From: Prauserella aidingensis
GTDB lineage: Bacteria > Actinomycetota > Actinomycetes > Mycobacteriales > Pseudonocardiaceae
Direction: 5' to 3'
NCBI RefSeq assembly: GCF_024171865.1
Contig: NZ_JAMTCN010000018.1
Span: 1-64,000 of the forward strand
DNA length: 64,000 nucleotides
Positions 25,613-34,675 of the stretch are shown here, in pieces; positions within the stretch are counted from its first letter, which is position 1, and each line of letters begins with the position of its first letter. A program made the position numbers and the translations under genes. The notes below the pieces were generated by a model, which worked only from the letters and a program-made list of their open reading frames with translations, did not search any database and was not told the DNA's origin.

Positions 25613-26449
25613 TCAGCCGGCCTTCGCGACCGCGGCCTTGTCGGAACCGGCGCCCGGCTCGTCGAGGTCGACGATCTTGGCGCTCTTCACGCTCTCGTCG
25701 AGCAGCGGGCGGTAGGTGTCGGTGCCGGTCAGGTGCGTCAGGAAGAACGCGGTCAGCAGCGCGCGTACGGTGCGGTGCGCCGCGCGGTTCGGCTTGCCGT
25801 GCACGAGCAGCCTGCTCCAGTGCATGCCCTCGGTGACGGCCAGGTGCGACGCCTTCGGCACGGTCCGCAGCTGCACCGGGCCGGCCCAGGCGCGGGCGAT
25901 GGCCTCGGCGTTGCCCTGGGCGGGCGCCACGAGGTCGTCCTCCGCGGCCAGGTGTAGCCCGGGGCGGTCCACCTGCCGGGCCGCCGCCGACGCCGACGGG
26001 ACCGTCTGTGCGGGCGCGAACGTGCCGACCGCCCGAACGGACTGCTCCTTCGCGGCCGCCAGCACCGCCGAGCCGCCGCCCGTCGAGTGGCCGCCGACGC
26101 CCAGCTTCTCCGGGTCGACGCTGATCGCGCCCGGTCCGAGCCGCACCCCGGTGATCATGTCCAAGGTCGACAGCAGATCGTCGGCCAGCAGCCGGTGCGA
26201 CGGCAACGGCCCACCCTGCGTCGACGGAGCGGCCGTGACGATGCCCCAGCTCGCCAGGTGTCGCAGCAGCTCGCGGTACTGGCCGGTCGGCTGCAGCCAC
26301 CCGTGGCCGAACGCGACGGCAGGCAGCCCGCGGCCCTGCTTCGGCGTGTAGACCACGCCCGGCAACCCGACCAGTGCCAGGTCGCCGCGCAGCACGTCGT
26401 GCGGTCCCGGGAAGGTGAGGTCCTCGAGCAACTGCTTCGCCTTGGCCAT
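25613..26449 (-). CDS. Alpha/beta hydrolase, chlorophyllase/dienelactone-hydrolase-like (Rv3438-type)
   Basis: A 278-residue hydrolase of unknown substrate. The nucleophile elbow is GVGGHSTGGGS; an oxyanion-side FGHGWLQPTGQY, an acid in LHLAAEDDLVAP and a histidine in KASHLAVTEGMHW complete a plausible triad. No signal peptide is present. The start MAKAKQLLEDLTFPGP (ATG at 26449) is preferred because further upstream the frame runs into the palindrome at 26520. It is divergent from glmS, like Rv3438 beside glmS in M. tuberculosis as I recall. A 67-bp gap separates its end from the convergent ketosynthase-like gene. Confidence 0.82.
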   Translation of the reverse strand: MAKAKQLLEDLTFPGPHDVLRGDLALVGLPGVVYTPKQGRGLPAVAFGHGWLQPTGQYRELLRHLASWGIVTAAPSTQGGPLPSHRLLADDLLSTLDMITGVRLGPGAISVDPEKLGVGGHSTGGGSAVLAAAKEQSVRAVGTFAPAQTVPSASAAARQVDRPGLHLAAEDDLVAPAQGNAEAIARAWAGPVQLRTVPKASHLAVTEGMHWSRLLVHGKPNRAAHRTVRALLTAFFLTHLTGTDTYRPLLDESVKSAKIVDLDEPGAGSDKAAVAKAG

Positions 26450-26519
26450 GCCGGGCAGATTACTCGACACCCCGCGACGACGAGACGCCCGACACAGGTG
26501 CGCGACCGGTGCGGCGGAC

Positions 26520-26572
26520 GCCCCCAGGGGCACTTTGGTCGCATTCAATGCAACCAAAGTGCCCTTGGGGGC
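26520..26572. repeat. 53-bp palindrome copy 2, in the divergent hydrolase/glmS promoter region
   Basis: Arms 26520-26542 and 26550-26572 pair at 21 of 23 positions around the loop ATTCAAT. The element sits between two divergent genes, so here it cannot simply be a transcription terminator. Confidence 0.9.
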
Positions 26573-26653
26573 AACACCGGTCGTGCGGAGGCACGACGCG
26601 CGTCGACCGCGGCCGGCAGGGCGTCGCTCGGTCGTGTCGATACGCTGGAGGGC

Positions 26654-28519
26654 GTGTGTGGAATCGTCGGATACGTCGGGCACCGGGACGCACTGGATGT
26701 GGTGCTCGGTGGGCTGCGACGCATGGAGTACCGCGGCTACGACTCGGCGGGCGTCGCCGTCCTGGACGGGGCGGGCGGCCTGACCGTCGAGCGGAAGGCG
26801 GGCAGGCTCGCGAACCTGGAGGCCGCGCTGGACGAGGCGGGCCGGACGCGGTTCGCGGGCACGTCCGGGATGGGCCACACGCGCTGGGCCACCCACGGCC
26901 CGCCGGTGGACCGCAACTCGCACCCGCACCGTGACGCGGCCGAACGCGTCGCCGTGGTGCACAACGGCATCATCGAGAACTTCGCGCAACTGCGCGCCGA
27001 GCTGGAGGCCGACGGGGTCGAGCTCGAGAGCGACACCGACACCGAGACGGCCGCGCACCTCATCGCGCGCGCCTACGACAAGGACCCGGACACCGCGGGC
27101 GACCTGCCTGCCAGCGTGCGGGCGGTGTGCCGCAGGCTCGAAGGCGCGTTCACCCTCGTCGTGACGCACGCCGACCACCCGGACCTGATCGTCGCCGCAC
27201 GCCGGTCGTCGCCCCTGGTGGTGGGCGTCGGTGAGGGCGAGACGTTCGTGGCCTCCGACGTCGCCGCGTTCATCGAACACACCCGTGAGGCCGTCGAGCT
27301 CGGCCAGGACCAGCTCGTGACGATCACCCGCGAGGGCTACGAGGTCAGCGACTTCCACGGCGAGCTCGCCCAGGGCAAGCCGTTCACGGTCGACTGGGAC
27401 CTGTCGGCCGCCGAGAAGGGCGGCCACGAGTACTTCATGCTCAAGGAGATCGAGGAGCAGCCCGACGCGCTCGCCAACTCACTCCGCGGGCACTTCTCCG
27501 AAGGCCGCGTCGTCCTCGACGAACAGCGCATCTCCGACCAGGATCTGCGCGACATCGACAAGGTGTTCGTCATCGCGTGCGGCTCGGCGTACCACTCGGG
27601 CCTGGTGGCGAAGTACGCGATCGAGCACTGGTGCCGCCTGCCCGTCGAGGTCGAGCTGGCCAGCGAGTTCCGCTACCGCGACCCGGTGCTGGACCGCGAC
27701 ACGCTCGTCGTGGCCGTCTCCCAGTCCGGCGAGACCATGGACACCCTCGAAGCCGTCCGCCATGCCAGGGAGCAGAAGGCCAGGGTGCTGGCGGTCTGTA
27801 ACACCAACGGCGCGCAGATCCCCCGCGAGTCCGACGCCGTGCTGTACACGCACGCGGGCCCGGAGATCGGTGTCGCCTCGACGAAGGCGTTCCTCGCGCA
27901 GATCGCCGCCAACTACCTCGTCGGCCTGGCGCTCGCGCAGGCCCGAGGCACCAAGTACCCCGACGAGGTGGGCCGCGAGTTCGCCGAGCTCGAAGCCATG
28001 CCGAAGGCGGTCGAGCAGGTGCTGTCGACCGTCGGCCAGGTGCGGGAACTCGGCGCGCGGCTCGCCGACTCGAAGGCGGTGCTGTTCCTCGGCAGGCACG
28101 TCGGCTACCCGGTTGCGCTCGAAGGTGCGCTCAAGCTCAAGGAGCTCGCCTACATGCACGCCGAGGGCTTCGCCGCGGGTGAGCTCAAGCACGGTCCGAT
28201 CGCGCTGATCGAGAAGGACCTGCCCGTGGTCGTGGTGATGCCGTCGCCGCGGGGCCGCGCGGTGCTGCACGCCAAGCTGGTGTCGAACATCAGCGAGATC
28301 CAGGCCCGCGGCGCTCGCACGGTCGTCATCGCCGAGGAGGGCGACGAGACGGTGCGGCCGTTCGCCGACGAGCTCATCGAGGTGCCCGCCGTGTCGACGT
28401 TGTTGCAGCCGCTGGTGTCGACCGTGCCGCTGCAGGTGCTGGCGGCCGAGATCGCCCGCACGCGCGGTTACGACGTCGACAAGCCGCGCAACCTCGCCAA
28501 GTCCGTGACGGTGGAGTAG
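26654..28519 (+). CDS. glmS: Glutamine--fructose-6-phosphate aminotransferase (isomerizing)
   Basis: First committed step to UDP-GlcNAc: fructose-6-phosphate plus glutamine gives glucosamine-6-phosphate. The 621-residue product begins with the nucleophile Cys2 (MCGIVGYVG), then the class II amidotransferase domain (RRMEYRGYDSAG, GHTRWATHG, HPH) and two SIS isomerase domains (ACGSAYHSGLVAKY, SQSGETMDT, EVGVASTKAF-like EIGVASTKAF), ending in the conserved RNLAKSVTVE. The GTG at 26654 fixes Cys at position 2. nnrD follows after five bases. Confidence 0.97.
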   Translation: MCGIVGYVGHRDALDVVLGGLRRMEYRGYDSAGVAVLDGAGGLTVERKAGRLANLEAALDEAGRTRFAGTSGMGHTRWATHGPPVDRNSHPHRDAAERVAVVHNGIIENFAQLRAELEADGVELESDTDTETAAHLIARAYDKDPDTAGDLPASVRAVCRRLEGAFTLVVTHADHPDLIVAARRSSPLVVGVGEGETFVASDVAAFIEHTREAVELGQDQLVTITREGYEVSDFHGELAQGKPFTVDWDLSAAEKGGHEYFMLKEIEEQPDALANSLRGHFSEGRVVLDEQRISDQDLRDIDKVFVIACGSAYHSGLVAKYAIEHWCRLPVEVELASEFRYRDPVLDRDTLVVAVSQSGETMDTLEAVRHAREQKARVLAVCNTNGAQIPRESDAVLYTHAGPEIGVASTKAFLAQIAANYLVGLALAQARGTKYPDEVGREFAELEAMPKAVEQVLSTVGQVRELGARLADSKAVLFLGRHVGYPVALEGALKLKELAYMHAEGFAAGELKHGPIALIEKDLPVVVVMPSPRGRAVLHAKLVSNISEIQARGARTVVIAEEGDETVRPFADELIEVPAVSTLLQPLVSTVPLQVLAAEIARTRGYDVDKPRNLAKSVTVE

Positions 28520-28524
28520 CCCCC

Positions 28525-29997
28525 GTGCGCGGCGCGTGGACGACCGCCGGGGTGCGGGAGGCCGAGGACGAGGTCCTCGCCCGCACACCCGACGGTGCGC
28601 TCATGCAGCGCGCCGCCCATGCCGTCGCAGTGCGCGCGGCGGCGCTGCTCACCGATCACACCGGCGGCGTTTCCGGACGCCGCGTGCTGCTCGTCGTCGG
28701 CGCGGGCAACAACGGCGGCGACGCGCTGTGGGCGGGGGCGTTCCTGCGCAGCCGCGGCGTGGGCGTCGCCGCGGTGCTACTCGCTCCCGAGAAGGCGCAC
28801 GCCGCGGGGCTGGCCGCGTTGCGTCGCCGTGGCGGCCGCGTGCCGGCCGACGCGGATGTTCCACAGTGGATCGAACGGGCCGACCTGGTCGTCGACGGCG
28901 TGGTCGGCATCTCCGCCCGCGGTCCGCTCCGGCCCGCCGCCGCGGACGTGTTCGACCGCGTCACCGCGCCCGTGCTCGCCGTCGACCTGCCCAGCGGTGT
29001 CGACCCCGACACCGGCGCCGTCGACGGTCCCGCCGTGGCGGCCACCGCCACGGTCACGTTCGGCGCCCGCAAACCCGTCCACCTGCTCGCGGCCGGGCGG
29101 TGCGGCGACGTCACGCTCGTCGATCTCGGCCTGCCGCTCGGCGCCGACCACGGCAGGCCGCCCGCACTGCGGCAGCTCGACGTCGCCGACGTCGCCGCGG
29201 CCTGGCCGGTTCCCGCACCCGAGGACGACAAGTACACCCAGGGCGTGGCGGGTATCGCCGCGGGCTCGGCGACCTACCCCGGCGCGGCGGTCCTCGCCGC
29301 GGGCGCCGCGGTGCGCGCGACGTCCGGCATGGTGCGCTACGCCGGTCCCGCCGCCGACGAGGTGCGGTCCTGGTGGCCCGAGGTCGTCGCCACCGGGTCG
29401 GTGGCCGACGCGGGACGCGTGCAGGCGTGGTCGGCGGGCCCCGGCCTCGGCACGGGCCGCGACGGCTCCGACGTCCTCGCCCACGTCCTCGGGCAGGGCG
29501 TGCCCGTGTGCGCCGACGCCGACGCCATCACGCTCATCGCCACCCGGCCCGAGGTCCTCGACGCGCGGGACCCCGACACACCGCTGGTGCTCACCCCGCA
29601 CGACGGCGAGTTCGCCCGCCTCACCGGCGACTGCCCCGGCGCCGACCGCGTCACCGCCGCCCGCGACGCGGCCCGCCGGTTCGACGCCGTCGTGCTGCTG
29701 AAAGGCCACTGCACGCTCGTCGCCGCCCCCGACGGGCGGGTGCTCGCCAACCGGCCGCGCGGCGCGTGGCTCGCGACCGCGGGTTCCGGCGACGTGCTCT
29801 CGGGCATCCTCGGGGCGCTGCTCGCCGCGGGACTCGACCCGTGGCTCGCTGCCGGGGCGGCCGCCGACGTGCACGCCCGCGCGGGGGAGATCGCCGCGGC
29901 CGGGGCGCCGACGTCGGCATCCCAGGTGCTCACGGCGGTACCGGAGGCGATCCGGCGGGTACGTGCGTTGTGCGACGATGGCGCACACGGTGCGTGA
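28525..29997 (+). CDS. nnrD: Bifunctional NAD(P)H-hydrate epimerase/ADP-dependent dehydratase
   Basis: Repairs damaged NAD(P)H hydrates. The 490-residue fusion has an N-terminal YjeF_N epimerase domain (about 1-215; GAGNNGGDALWAGAFL, DLPSGVDPDTG) and a C-terminal ribokinase-like dehydratase domain (about 225-490; LTPHDGEFARL, LLKGHCTLVAAPDG, ATAGSGDVLSGILGALLAAG with the catalytic Asp). The GTG start lies five bases after the glmS stop, so the genes are probably co-transcribed. A 135-bp gap without a recognised signal separates it from alr. Confidence 0.95.
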   Translation: MRGAWTTAGVREAEDEVLARTPDGALMQRAAHAVAVRAAALLTDHTGGVSGRRVLLVVGAGNNGGDALWAGAFLRSRGVGVAAVLLAPEKAHAAGLAALRRRGGRVPADADVPQWIERADLVVDGVVGISARGPLRPAAADVFDRVTAPVLAVDLPSGVDPDTGAVDGPAVAATATVTFGARKPVHLLAAGRCGDVTLVDLGLPLGADHGRPPALRQLDVADVAAAWPVPAPEDDKYTQGVAGIAAGSATYPGAAVLAAGAAVRATSGMVRYAGPAADEVRSWWPEVVATGSVADAGRVQAWSAGPGLGTGRDGSDVLAHVLGQGVPVCADADAITLIATRPEVLDARDPDTPLVLTPHDGEFARLTGDCPGADRVTAARDAARRFDAVVLLKGHCTLVAAPDGRVLANRPRGAWLATAGSGDVLSGILGALLAAGLDPWLAAGAAADVHARAGEIAAAGAPTSASQVLTAVPEAIRRVRALCDDGAHGA

Positions 29998-30132
29998 ACG
30001 GCGGCGTCGGCCCCGGACACGCGGCGTCCCCGCGAGCAGCCCGACGGTCCACCCCGGCGACCGCCCGCGAACGAGGGGCCGAACAGTGGCTCCGCACCCC
30101 GGAACGACACTCGACAGCAGCGCAGGAACCTC

Positions 30133-31263
30133 ATGACCGCACACACCCGGCCGGCGCGGGCGCTGGCGACCGTGGACCTCGGCGCGATCCGCCGCAACGT
30201 CGCACTGCTCTCGTCGCGCGCGGCCGCGTCGGGCGCCGCGACGATGGCGATCGTCAAGGCCGACGGCTACGGCCACGGCGCCGAGCAGGCCGCCCGTGCG
30301 GCCCTGCGCGGCGGCGCGACGTGGCTGGGCGCGTGCTCGATGGCCGAGGCGCTGGCCCTGCGCCAGGCCGGTATCGATGCGCCGCTGTTCAGTTGGCTCG
30401 AGTCGTGGGACGCCGACTTCGCGCCCGCGCTGGAGGCGGGCATCGACGTGTCGGTGTCGTCGGCCTCCGAGCTGGCGCGCGTGGCGGGCGCCTCCGCACG
30501 CACCGGCAAGCGGGCGCGGGTGCACCTGAAGATCGACACGGGGTTGTCACGCAACGGCTGCCCGCCCGAACTGTGGCCCACGCTGGTCAAGGCCGCCGCC
30601 GCGGAATCGGGTGTGGACGTCGTCGCCGTGTGGTCGCACCTGGCCGCCGCCGACGAACCGGGACACCCGTCGATCGACCGGCAGGCCCGGCGCTTCTCCG
30701 AGGCTTACGATCTCGCGCGCGAGGCGGGCCTGACCCCGTTGCGGCACCTGGCGAACTCGGCGGCCACGCTCACCCGCCCCGACCTGCACTTCGACCTCGT
30801 CCGCCCGGGTATCGCGATCTACGGCCTCAACCCCGTCCCCGAGTCGGCGGACCTGACGCCCGCGATGACGTTCTCGTCGCACGTCGTGCTGACCAAGCGG
30901 ATCGCCGCGGGCGAAGCGGTGTCCTACGGCCTCACCTGGACCGCCGAGCGGGACACGACGGTCGCGCTCGTGCCCGTCGGCTACGCCGACGGCGTGCCGC
31001 GCACGCTGTCGGGCCGGATGGACGTGTGGCTCGGCGGGCGCAGGCGCCCCGTCGTCGGCCGGGTGTGCATGGACCAGATCGTCGTCGACTGCGGCGACGA
31101 CGAACCGCCGCTGGGCGCCGAGGTCGTGCTCTTCGGCACCGGCTCCGAGGGCGGGCCGACCGCACGCGAATGGGCGGACACGATCGGCACGATCGACTAC
31201 GAGATCGTCACCGGCATGTACCGGCCCCGCGTGCAGCGCACCTACCCGGGAGCGGAGTCGTGA
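30133..31263 (+). CDS. alr: Alanine racemase
   Basis: PLP enzyme making D-alanine for peptidoglycan. The 376-residue product has the PLP lysine K42 in AIVKADGYGHGA, the second catalytic base Tyr265 in EAVSYGLTW, and the conserved VGYADGVPR and GRVCMDQIVVDCG segments. Length is normal. It continues the cell-wall precursor set (glmM, glmS). Its stop overlaps the next start by four bases (GTGA). Confidence 0.97.
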   Translation: MTAHTRPARALATVDLGAIRRNVALLSSRAAASGAATMAIVKADGYGHGAEQAARAALRGGATWLGACSMAEALALRQAGIDAPLFSWLESWDADFAPALEAGIDVSVSSASELARVAGASARTGKRARVHLKIDTGLSRNGCPPELWPTLVKAAAAESGVDVVAVWSHLAAADEPGHPSIDRQARRFSEAYDLAREAGLTPLRHLANSAATLTRPDLHFDLVRPGIAIYGLNPVPESADLTPAMTFSSHVVLTKRIAAGEAVSYGLTWTAERDTTVALVPVGYADGVPRTLSGRMDVWLGGRRRPVVGRVCMDQIVVDCGDDEPPLGAEVVLFGTGSEGGPTAREWADTIGTIDYEIVTGMYRPRVQRTYPGAES

Positions 31264-32267
31264 CCACGGAGGCGGGCAGGCCGGAACCCGAGGACGTCCT
31301 GGGCGCGCCGGGCGACGGCAGGGTCTCGACGGTCGCCGCCGAGGACGGCACGCCGCTGATCGTCGAGGAGATCGCACCGCGGTCGGCGAAGGCGGCGCTG
31401 ACCGTGGTGGGCGTGCACGGCTTCGCCCTCTCGCGGCGCAGCTGGCACTTCCAGCGCCGGGCGCTCACCGCGCTCGAACAGCCGGGCGTGCGACAGGTGT
31501 ACTACGACCACCGCGGGCACGGCGAGTCCGGACCCGCCGACACCGGCACCTGCACGATCGAACAGCTCGCGGCCGACCTGCACGTCGTGATCCGTACCGT
31601 CGCGCCCGGTGAACCTGTCGTCCTGATGGGACACTCGATGGGCGGCATGGTGCTGATGGAGCTCGCCCAGCAGGCACCCGAGCTGTTCGCCTCCCAGGTG
31701 TGCGGAGTGGCGCTGCTGGCCACCGCCGCAGGCGAGGTCGGCAGCCACGGACTGCCGAGATCGTTGCTGTCGCGGAAGAACCCGATCACCCGTGGTGTCG
31801 GCGAACTCGCCGGATGGCAGCCGGGGCTCGTCGAGTTCGTGCGCGCCGCGGGCGGGCAGCTGACCCGCACCGCCGTGCGGCACCTGGCGTTCGGCAAACA
31901 CGACGTGCCCTCCGAGGTCGTGTCGTTCATGCAGGAGATGCTGGCGGTGTCGTCGGTGAAGCAGCTGGCCGGTTTCGCCGACACGTTCGGCACCCACAAT
32001 CGGTACGCGGCGCTGGCCGGGCTGAAGCACGTGCACACGCTCGTCGTCGGCGGGGACGCCGACCGCATCACACCGCAGGCGCACACCGAACGCATCGTCG
32101 CCGAGCTGCCGGACGCGTCGCTGCTGCGTCTTCCCGGCGCGGGGCACATGCTGCAACTGGAACAGCCGGACGAGGTCAACGGCCACGTGATCGAACTGGT
32201 GCAGCGGTGCGCGGGTGTCACGGGCAGGGAGAAGACGAAACGGAAGTCGAGGTGGTGGCGCCGGTGA
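31260..32267 (+). CDS. Alpha/beta hydrolase between alr and tsaE
   Basis: A 335-residue hydrolase: the oxyanion motif VGVHGFALSRRSW, the DHRGHGESG segment, the nucleophile elbow LMGHSMGGMVL, the acid in VGGDADRITP, and the histidine in PGAGHMLQLEQP. The C-terminus is very basic (KTKRKSRWWRR). No signal peptide; substrate unknown. The GTG start overlaps the alr stop and its own stop overlaps the tsaE start, so it is embedded in the alr-tsaE operon. Many actinobacteria carry such a hydrolase here, though M. tuberculosis appears not to. Confidence 0.85.
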   Translation: MTTEAGRPEPEDVLGAPGDGRVSTVAAEDGTPLIVEEIAPRSAKAALTVVGVHGFALSRRSWHFQRRALTALEQPGVRQVYYDHRGHGESGPADTGTCTIEQLAADLHVVIRTVAPGEPVVLMGHSMGGMVLMELAQQAPELFASQVCGVALLATAAGEVGSHGLPRSLLSRKNPITRGVGELAGWQPGLVEFVRAAGGQLTRTAVRHLAFGKHDVPSEVVSFMQEMLAVSSVKQLAGFADTFGTHNRYAALAGLKHVHTLVVGGDADRITPQAHTERIVAELPDASLLRLPGAGHMLQLEQPDEVNGHVIELVQRCAGVTGREKTKRKSRWWRR

Positions 32268-32824
32268 CCATCGAACTGACCACGGCCGACGACGCGATCC
32301 GATTCGGACGGTCGTTGGGCAGGGCGTTGCGGGCGGGGGATCTCGTACTGCTGGCAGGCCCGCTCGGCGCGGGCAAGACGACGATGACGCGCGGCATCGC
32401 CGAGGGCATGGGCGTGTCGGGCCGCGTCAGCTCACCGACGTTCGTGCTCGCGCGCGTGCACCCCGCCTCCGGCGACGGGACTTCCGGGGACGGCTCATCC
32501 GGGGACCGCTCATCCGGGGTCGGCGCCTCCAGGGGCGGTGCCTCCGAGGACGGCTCATCCGGGGACGGCGCCTCCGAGGACGCTGTCGCGCTCGTCCACG
32601 TCGACGCCTACCGGCTCGGCGGTGACCTGTCCGAACTGGACGACCTCGACCTCGACGCGGAACTCGATCGGTCCGCGGTCGTCGTCGAGTGGGGCGAGGG
32701 GCTGGCCGAGCCGCTGTCGGAGGACCGTCTCGTCGTCCGCATCGCGCGCCACGCCGACGACACCCGCACCGTCACGTTCGAACCCCACGGAACCTGGAAG
32801 ACCCGCGTCGACACCCTCCCCTGA
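32264..32824 (+). CDS. tsaE: tRNA t6A biosynthesis ATPase TsaE, with low-complexity insertion
   Basis: P-loop ATPase that works with TsaB and TsaD in threonylcarbamoylation of tRNA A37. The 186-residue product has the Walker A motif GPLGAGKTT, the SSPTFVLARV switch region, and VHVDAYRLGGDLSELDDLDL. Between ARVHP and VALVHVDAY, about 38 residues are a Ser/Gly/Asp repeat encoded by degenerate 12-15-nt units (about 32467-32582), absent from ordinary TsaE. The GTG start at 32264 overlaps the upstream stop; a GTG at 32252 is an alternative. Confidence 0.92.
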   Translation: MTIELTTADDAIRFGRSLGRALRAGDLVLLAGPLGAGKTTMTRGIAEGMGVSGRVSSPTFVLARVHPASGDGTSGDGSSGDRSSGVGASRGGASEDGSSGDGASEDAVALVHVDAYRLGGDLSELDDLDLDAELDRSAVVVEWGEGLAEPLSEDRLVVRIARHADDTRTVTFEPHGTWKTRVDTLP

Positions 32825-32829
32825 CCCCG

Positions 32830-32913
32830 CGTGTTGCGGATCCCGGAGCCCGTGTTGCGGGTTGCGGAGCGCGTGTTGCGCTTCCGGGGGCGCGTGTTGC
32901 TCCCGCCCGTCGC
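32830..32913 (+). repeat. 21-nt tandem repeat array R2, directly after tsaE
   Basis: Three to four units beginning CGTGTTGCGG start six bases after the tsaE stop codon and run in its sense direction. One diverged related unit lies at about 32950-32990. The remaining bases to 33088 lie between the convergent tsaE and matB and show no gene. Confidence 0.75.
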
Positions 32914-33088
32914 CCGGCCACCACCCCTCAACGACGCGCTACCGCGCGACTGTGTTCCCGGGGCGCGTGTTGTCGATTCGGGGAGCCGGGTCGTCGCCGG
33001 TGGAAGCCGTGGCGCCGCTCGGTCGACGATGCCGCAGGCGAACGCCGAGGCGACGGCGTCGATCATCCCGCGGGCCGAATCGGGCAGG

Positions 33089-34525
33089 TCACCCATGGAG
33101 CGACCGCTTCATCAGCTTGCCCATGTCGTTGCGCGGCAACCGGTCGAGGAACCGCACCACGCGCGGCCGCTTGTGCGGTGTCAGCAGGCGGGCCACGTGG
33201 TCGGCGAGTTCCGCCTCGGCCGGTGTGGCGCCGGCGGGCACGACCCACGCCACGATCCGCTCGCCGAGGTCGTCGTCGGGTTCGCCGGTCACCGCCGCCT
33301 CGGCCACGCCGGGATGTTCGATGAGCGCGTTCTCGATCTCACCGGCGCCGATCTTGTAGCCGCCGGACTTGATGATGTCGGTGCCCTTGCGGCCCACGAT
33401 CTTGACGTAGCCGTCGGCGTCGCGCGTGGCCATGTCACCGGTGCGGAACCACGAGTCGTGGAAGGCCTCGGCCGTGGCGTCCGGCCGGTTCAGGTACTCG
33501 GTGAACAGGTTGGGCCCCCGCACCTCGATCTCGCCGACGGTCTCGCCGTCCCACGTCGTGATCGGCGTGCCGGACTCGTCGACGAGCCGCAGCTCGACGC
33601 CGCGGAGCGGGACGCCGACCGTGCCCGGTTTGCGTTCGCCGTCGGCGCGCACGCTGGTGTTCATGAGCGTCTCGGACATGCCGTAGCGCTCGACGACCCG
33701 CCTGCCGGTCGCGGCGTGGATGCGCTCCTGGTCGTGCACGGGAAGCGGGGCCGACCCGGAGACGAGCAGCCGCGCGCCGCGCAGTGCCCCGGCCAGCGCC
33801 TCGTCGGAGTCGACCTCGTCCGCGATCCGGTGGTACATCGTCGGGACGCCGAACATCATCGTCGCGCCGCTGGTCAGCGCGCCTGTCAGCGCGGCGATGG
33901 AGAACGTGCCGAGGTGCCACACCGTGCCGCCGCGGCGCAACGGGCCGAGCACGCCGAGGATCAGTCCGTGCACGTGGAACAGCGGCAGCCCGTGCACCAC
34001 GGTGTCGTCCGACGTCCACTGCCACGCGTCCTCGAGGGCGTCCAATGTCGAGGCGATCGCCCGTCGCGGGAGGACGACTCCCTTCGGCGCGCCGGTCGTA
34101 CCGGAGGTGTAGACGATCAGCGCGGGCGCCTCGGCGTCCGGTTCCGGCAGCGGGTCCGCCGTGGCGGGTGCGGCGTCGACGTCCAGGCGCGGCACGTCGG
34201 CCAGTCCCGGCGGCAGGTCGTCGCCGCCCGCGGCGAGCACCAGACCGGGCTCGCTGTCGGACACGATGTGCGCCAGTTCGCGCTCGCCGATCTTGGGGTT
34301 GATCGGCACCGCGGGCACTCCCGCGAGCAGTGCGCCCACCACGGCGACGGCGGTCTCCAGGGTCGGCGTCGCCCACACCGCCACGCGGCCCACGCCGGTC
34401 AGCCTGGCTGCCAGTGCGCCCGCGGCCCCGGCCAGGTCGTCGTAGGTCAAGGTCTGTTCGCCGAACCGCACCGCGGTCTTCGCGGGCGGGGCGGACAGGG
34501 ACGGCAGCAACGGCGGCACGCTCAC
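33089..34525 (-). CDS. matB: Malonyl-CoA synthetase (MatB-type acyl-CoA ligase)
   Basis: ANL-superfamily ligase that makes malonyl- or methylmalonyl-CoA from the free acid. The 478-residue product has the P-loop YTSGTTGAPKGV, GLPLFHVHGLILG, the acyl-pocket run LLVSGSAPLPVHDQERI, ERYGMSETLMNTS, FRTGDMATRDADGY, KSGGYKIGAGEIENALIEHP and the C-terminal Lys in PRNDMGKLMKRSLHG. It closely resembles Streptomyces coelicolor MatB as I remember it. The GTG start at 34525 follows GAGGAGA. It lies between tsaE and tsaB on the opposite strand and could supply extender units to the ketosynthase pair 8 kb away (inference). Confidence 0.88.
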   Translation of the reverse strand: MSVPPLLPSLSAPPAKTAVRFGEQTLTYDDLAGAAGALAARLTGVGRVAVWATPTLETAVAVVGALLAGVPAVPINPKIGERELAHIVSDSEPGLVLAAGGDDLPPGLADVPRLDVDAAPATADPLPEPDAEAPALIVYTSGTTGAPKGVVLPRRAIASTLDALEDAWQWTSDDTVVHGLPLFHVHGLILGVLGPLRRGGTVWHLGTFSIAALTGALTSGATMMFGVPTMYHRIADEVDSDEALAGALRGARLLVSGSAPLPVHDQERIHAATGRRVVERYGMSETLMNTSVRADGERKPGTVGVPLRGVELRLVDESGTPITTWDGETVGEIEVRGPNLFTEYLNRPDATAEAFHDSWFRTGDMATRDADGYVKIVGRKGTDIIKSGGYKIGAGEIENALIEHPGVAEAAVTGEPDDDLGERIVAWVVPAGATPAEAELADHVARLLTPHKRPRVVRFLDRLPRNDMGKLMKRSLHG

Positions 34526-34675
34526 ACGGTCTCCTCGGTCGGGTCTGGCTCGCGGGCCTCCTCGTCCGGAGCCCGGCACGACAAGTATCAGCTCCGTGGC
34601 CGCCTGCGCCATGGTCACGGCGCCGCGGGCGGAGACGCGCGCGAGTAGTCGGCCGCGACGTCGTACGCTCGAAGG

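Noticed and set aside
28536-31259. Long plus-strand frame running through nnrD and alr in a second frame
   Set aside because: Only its last part (31260-32267) is a real gene; the upstream part is Arg-rich shadow of nnrD and alr.
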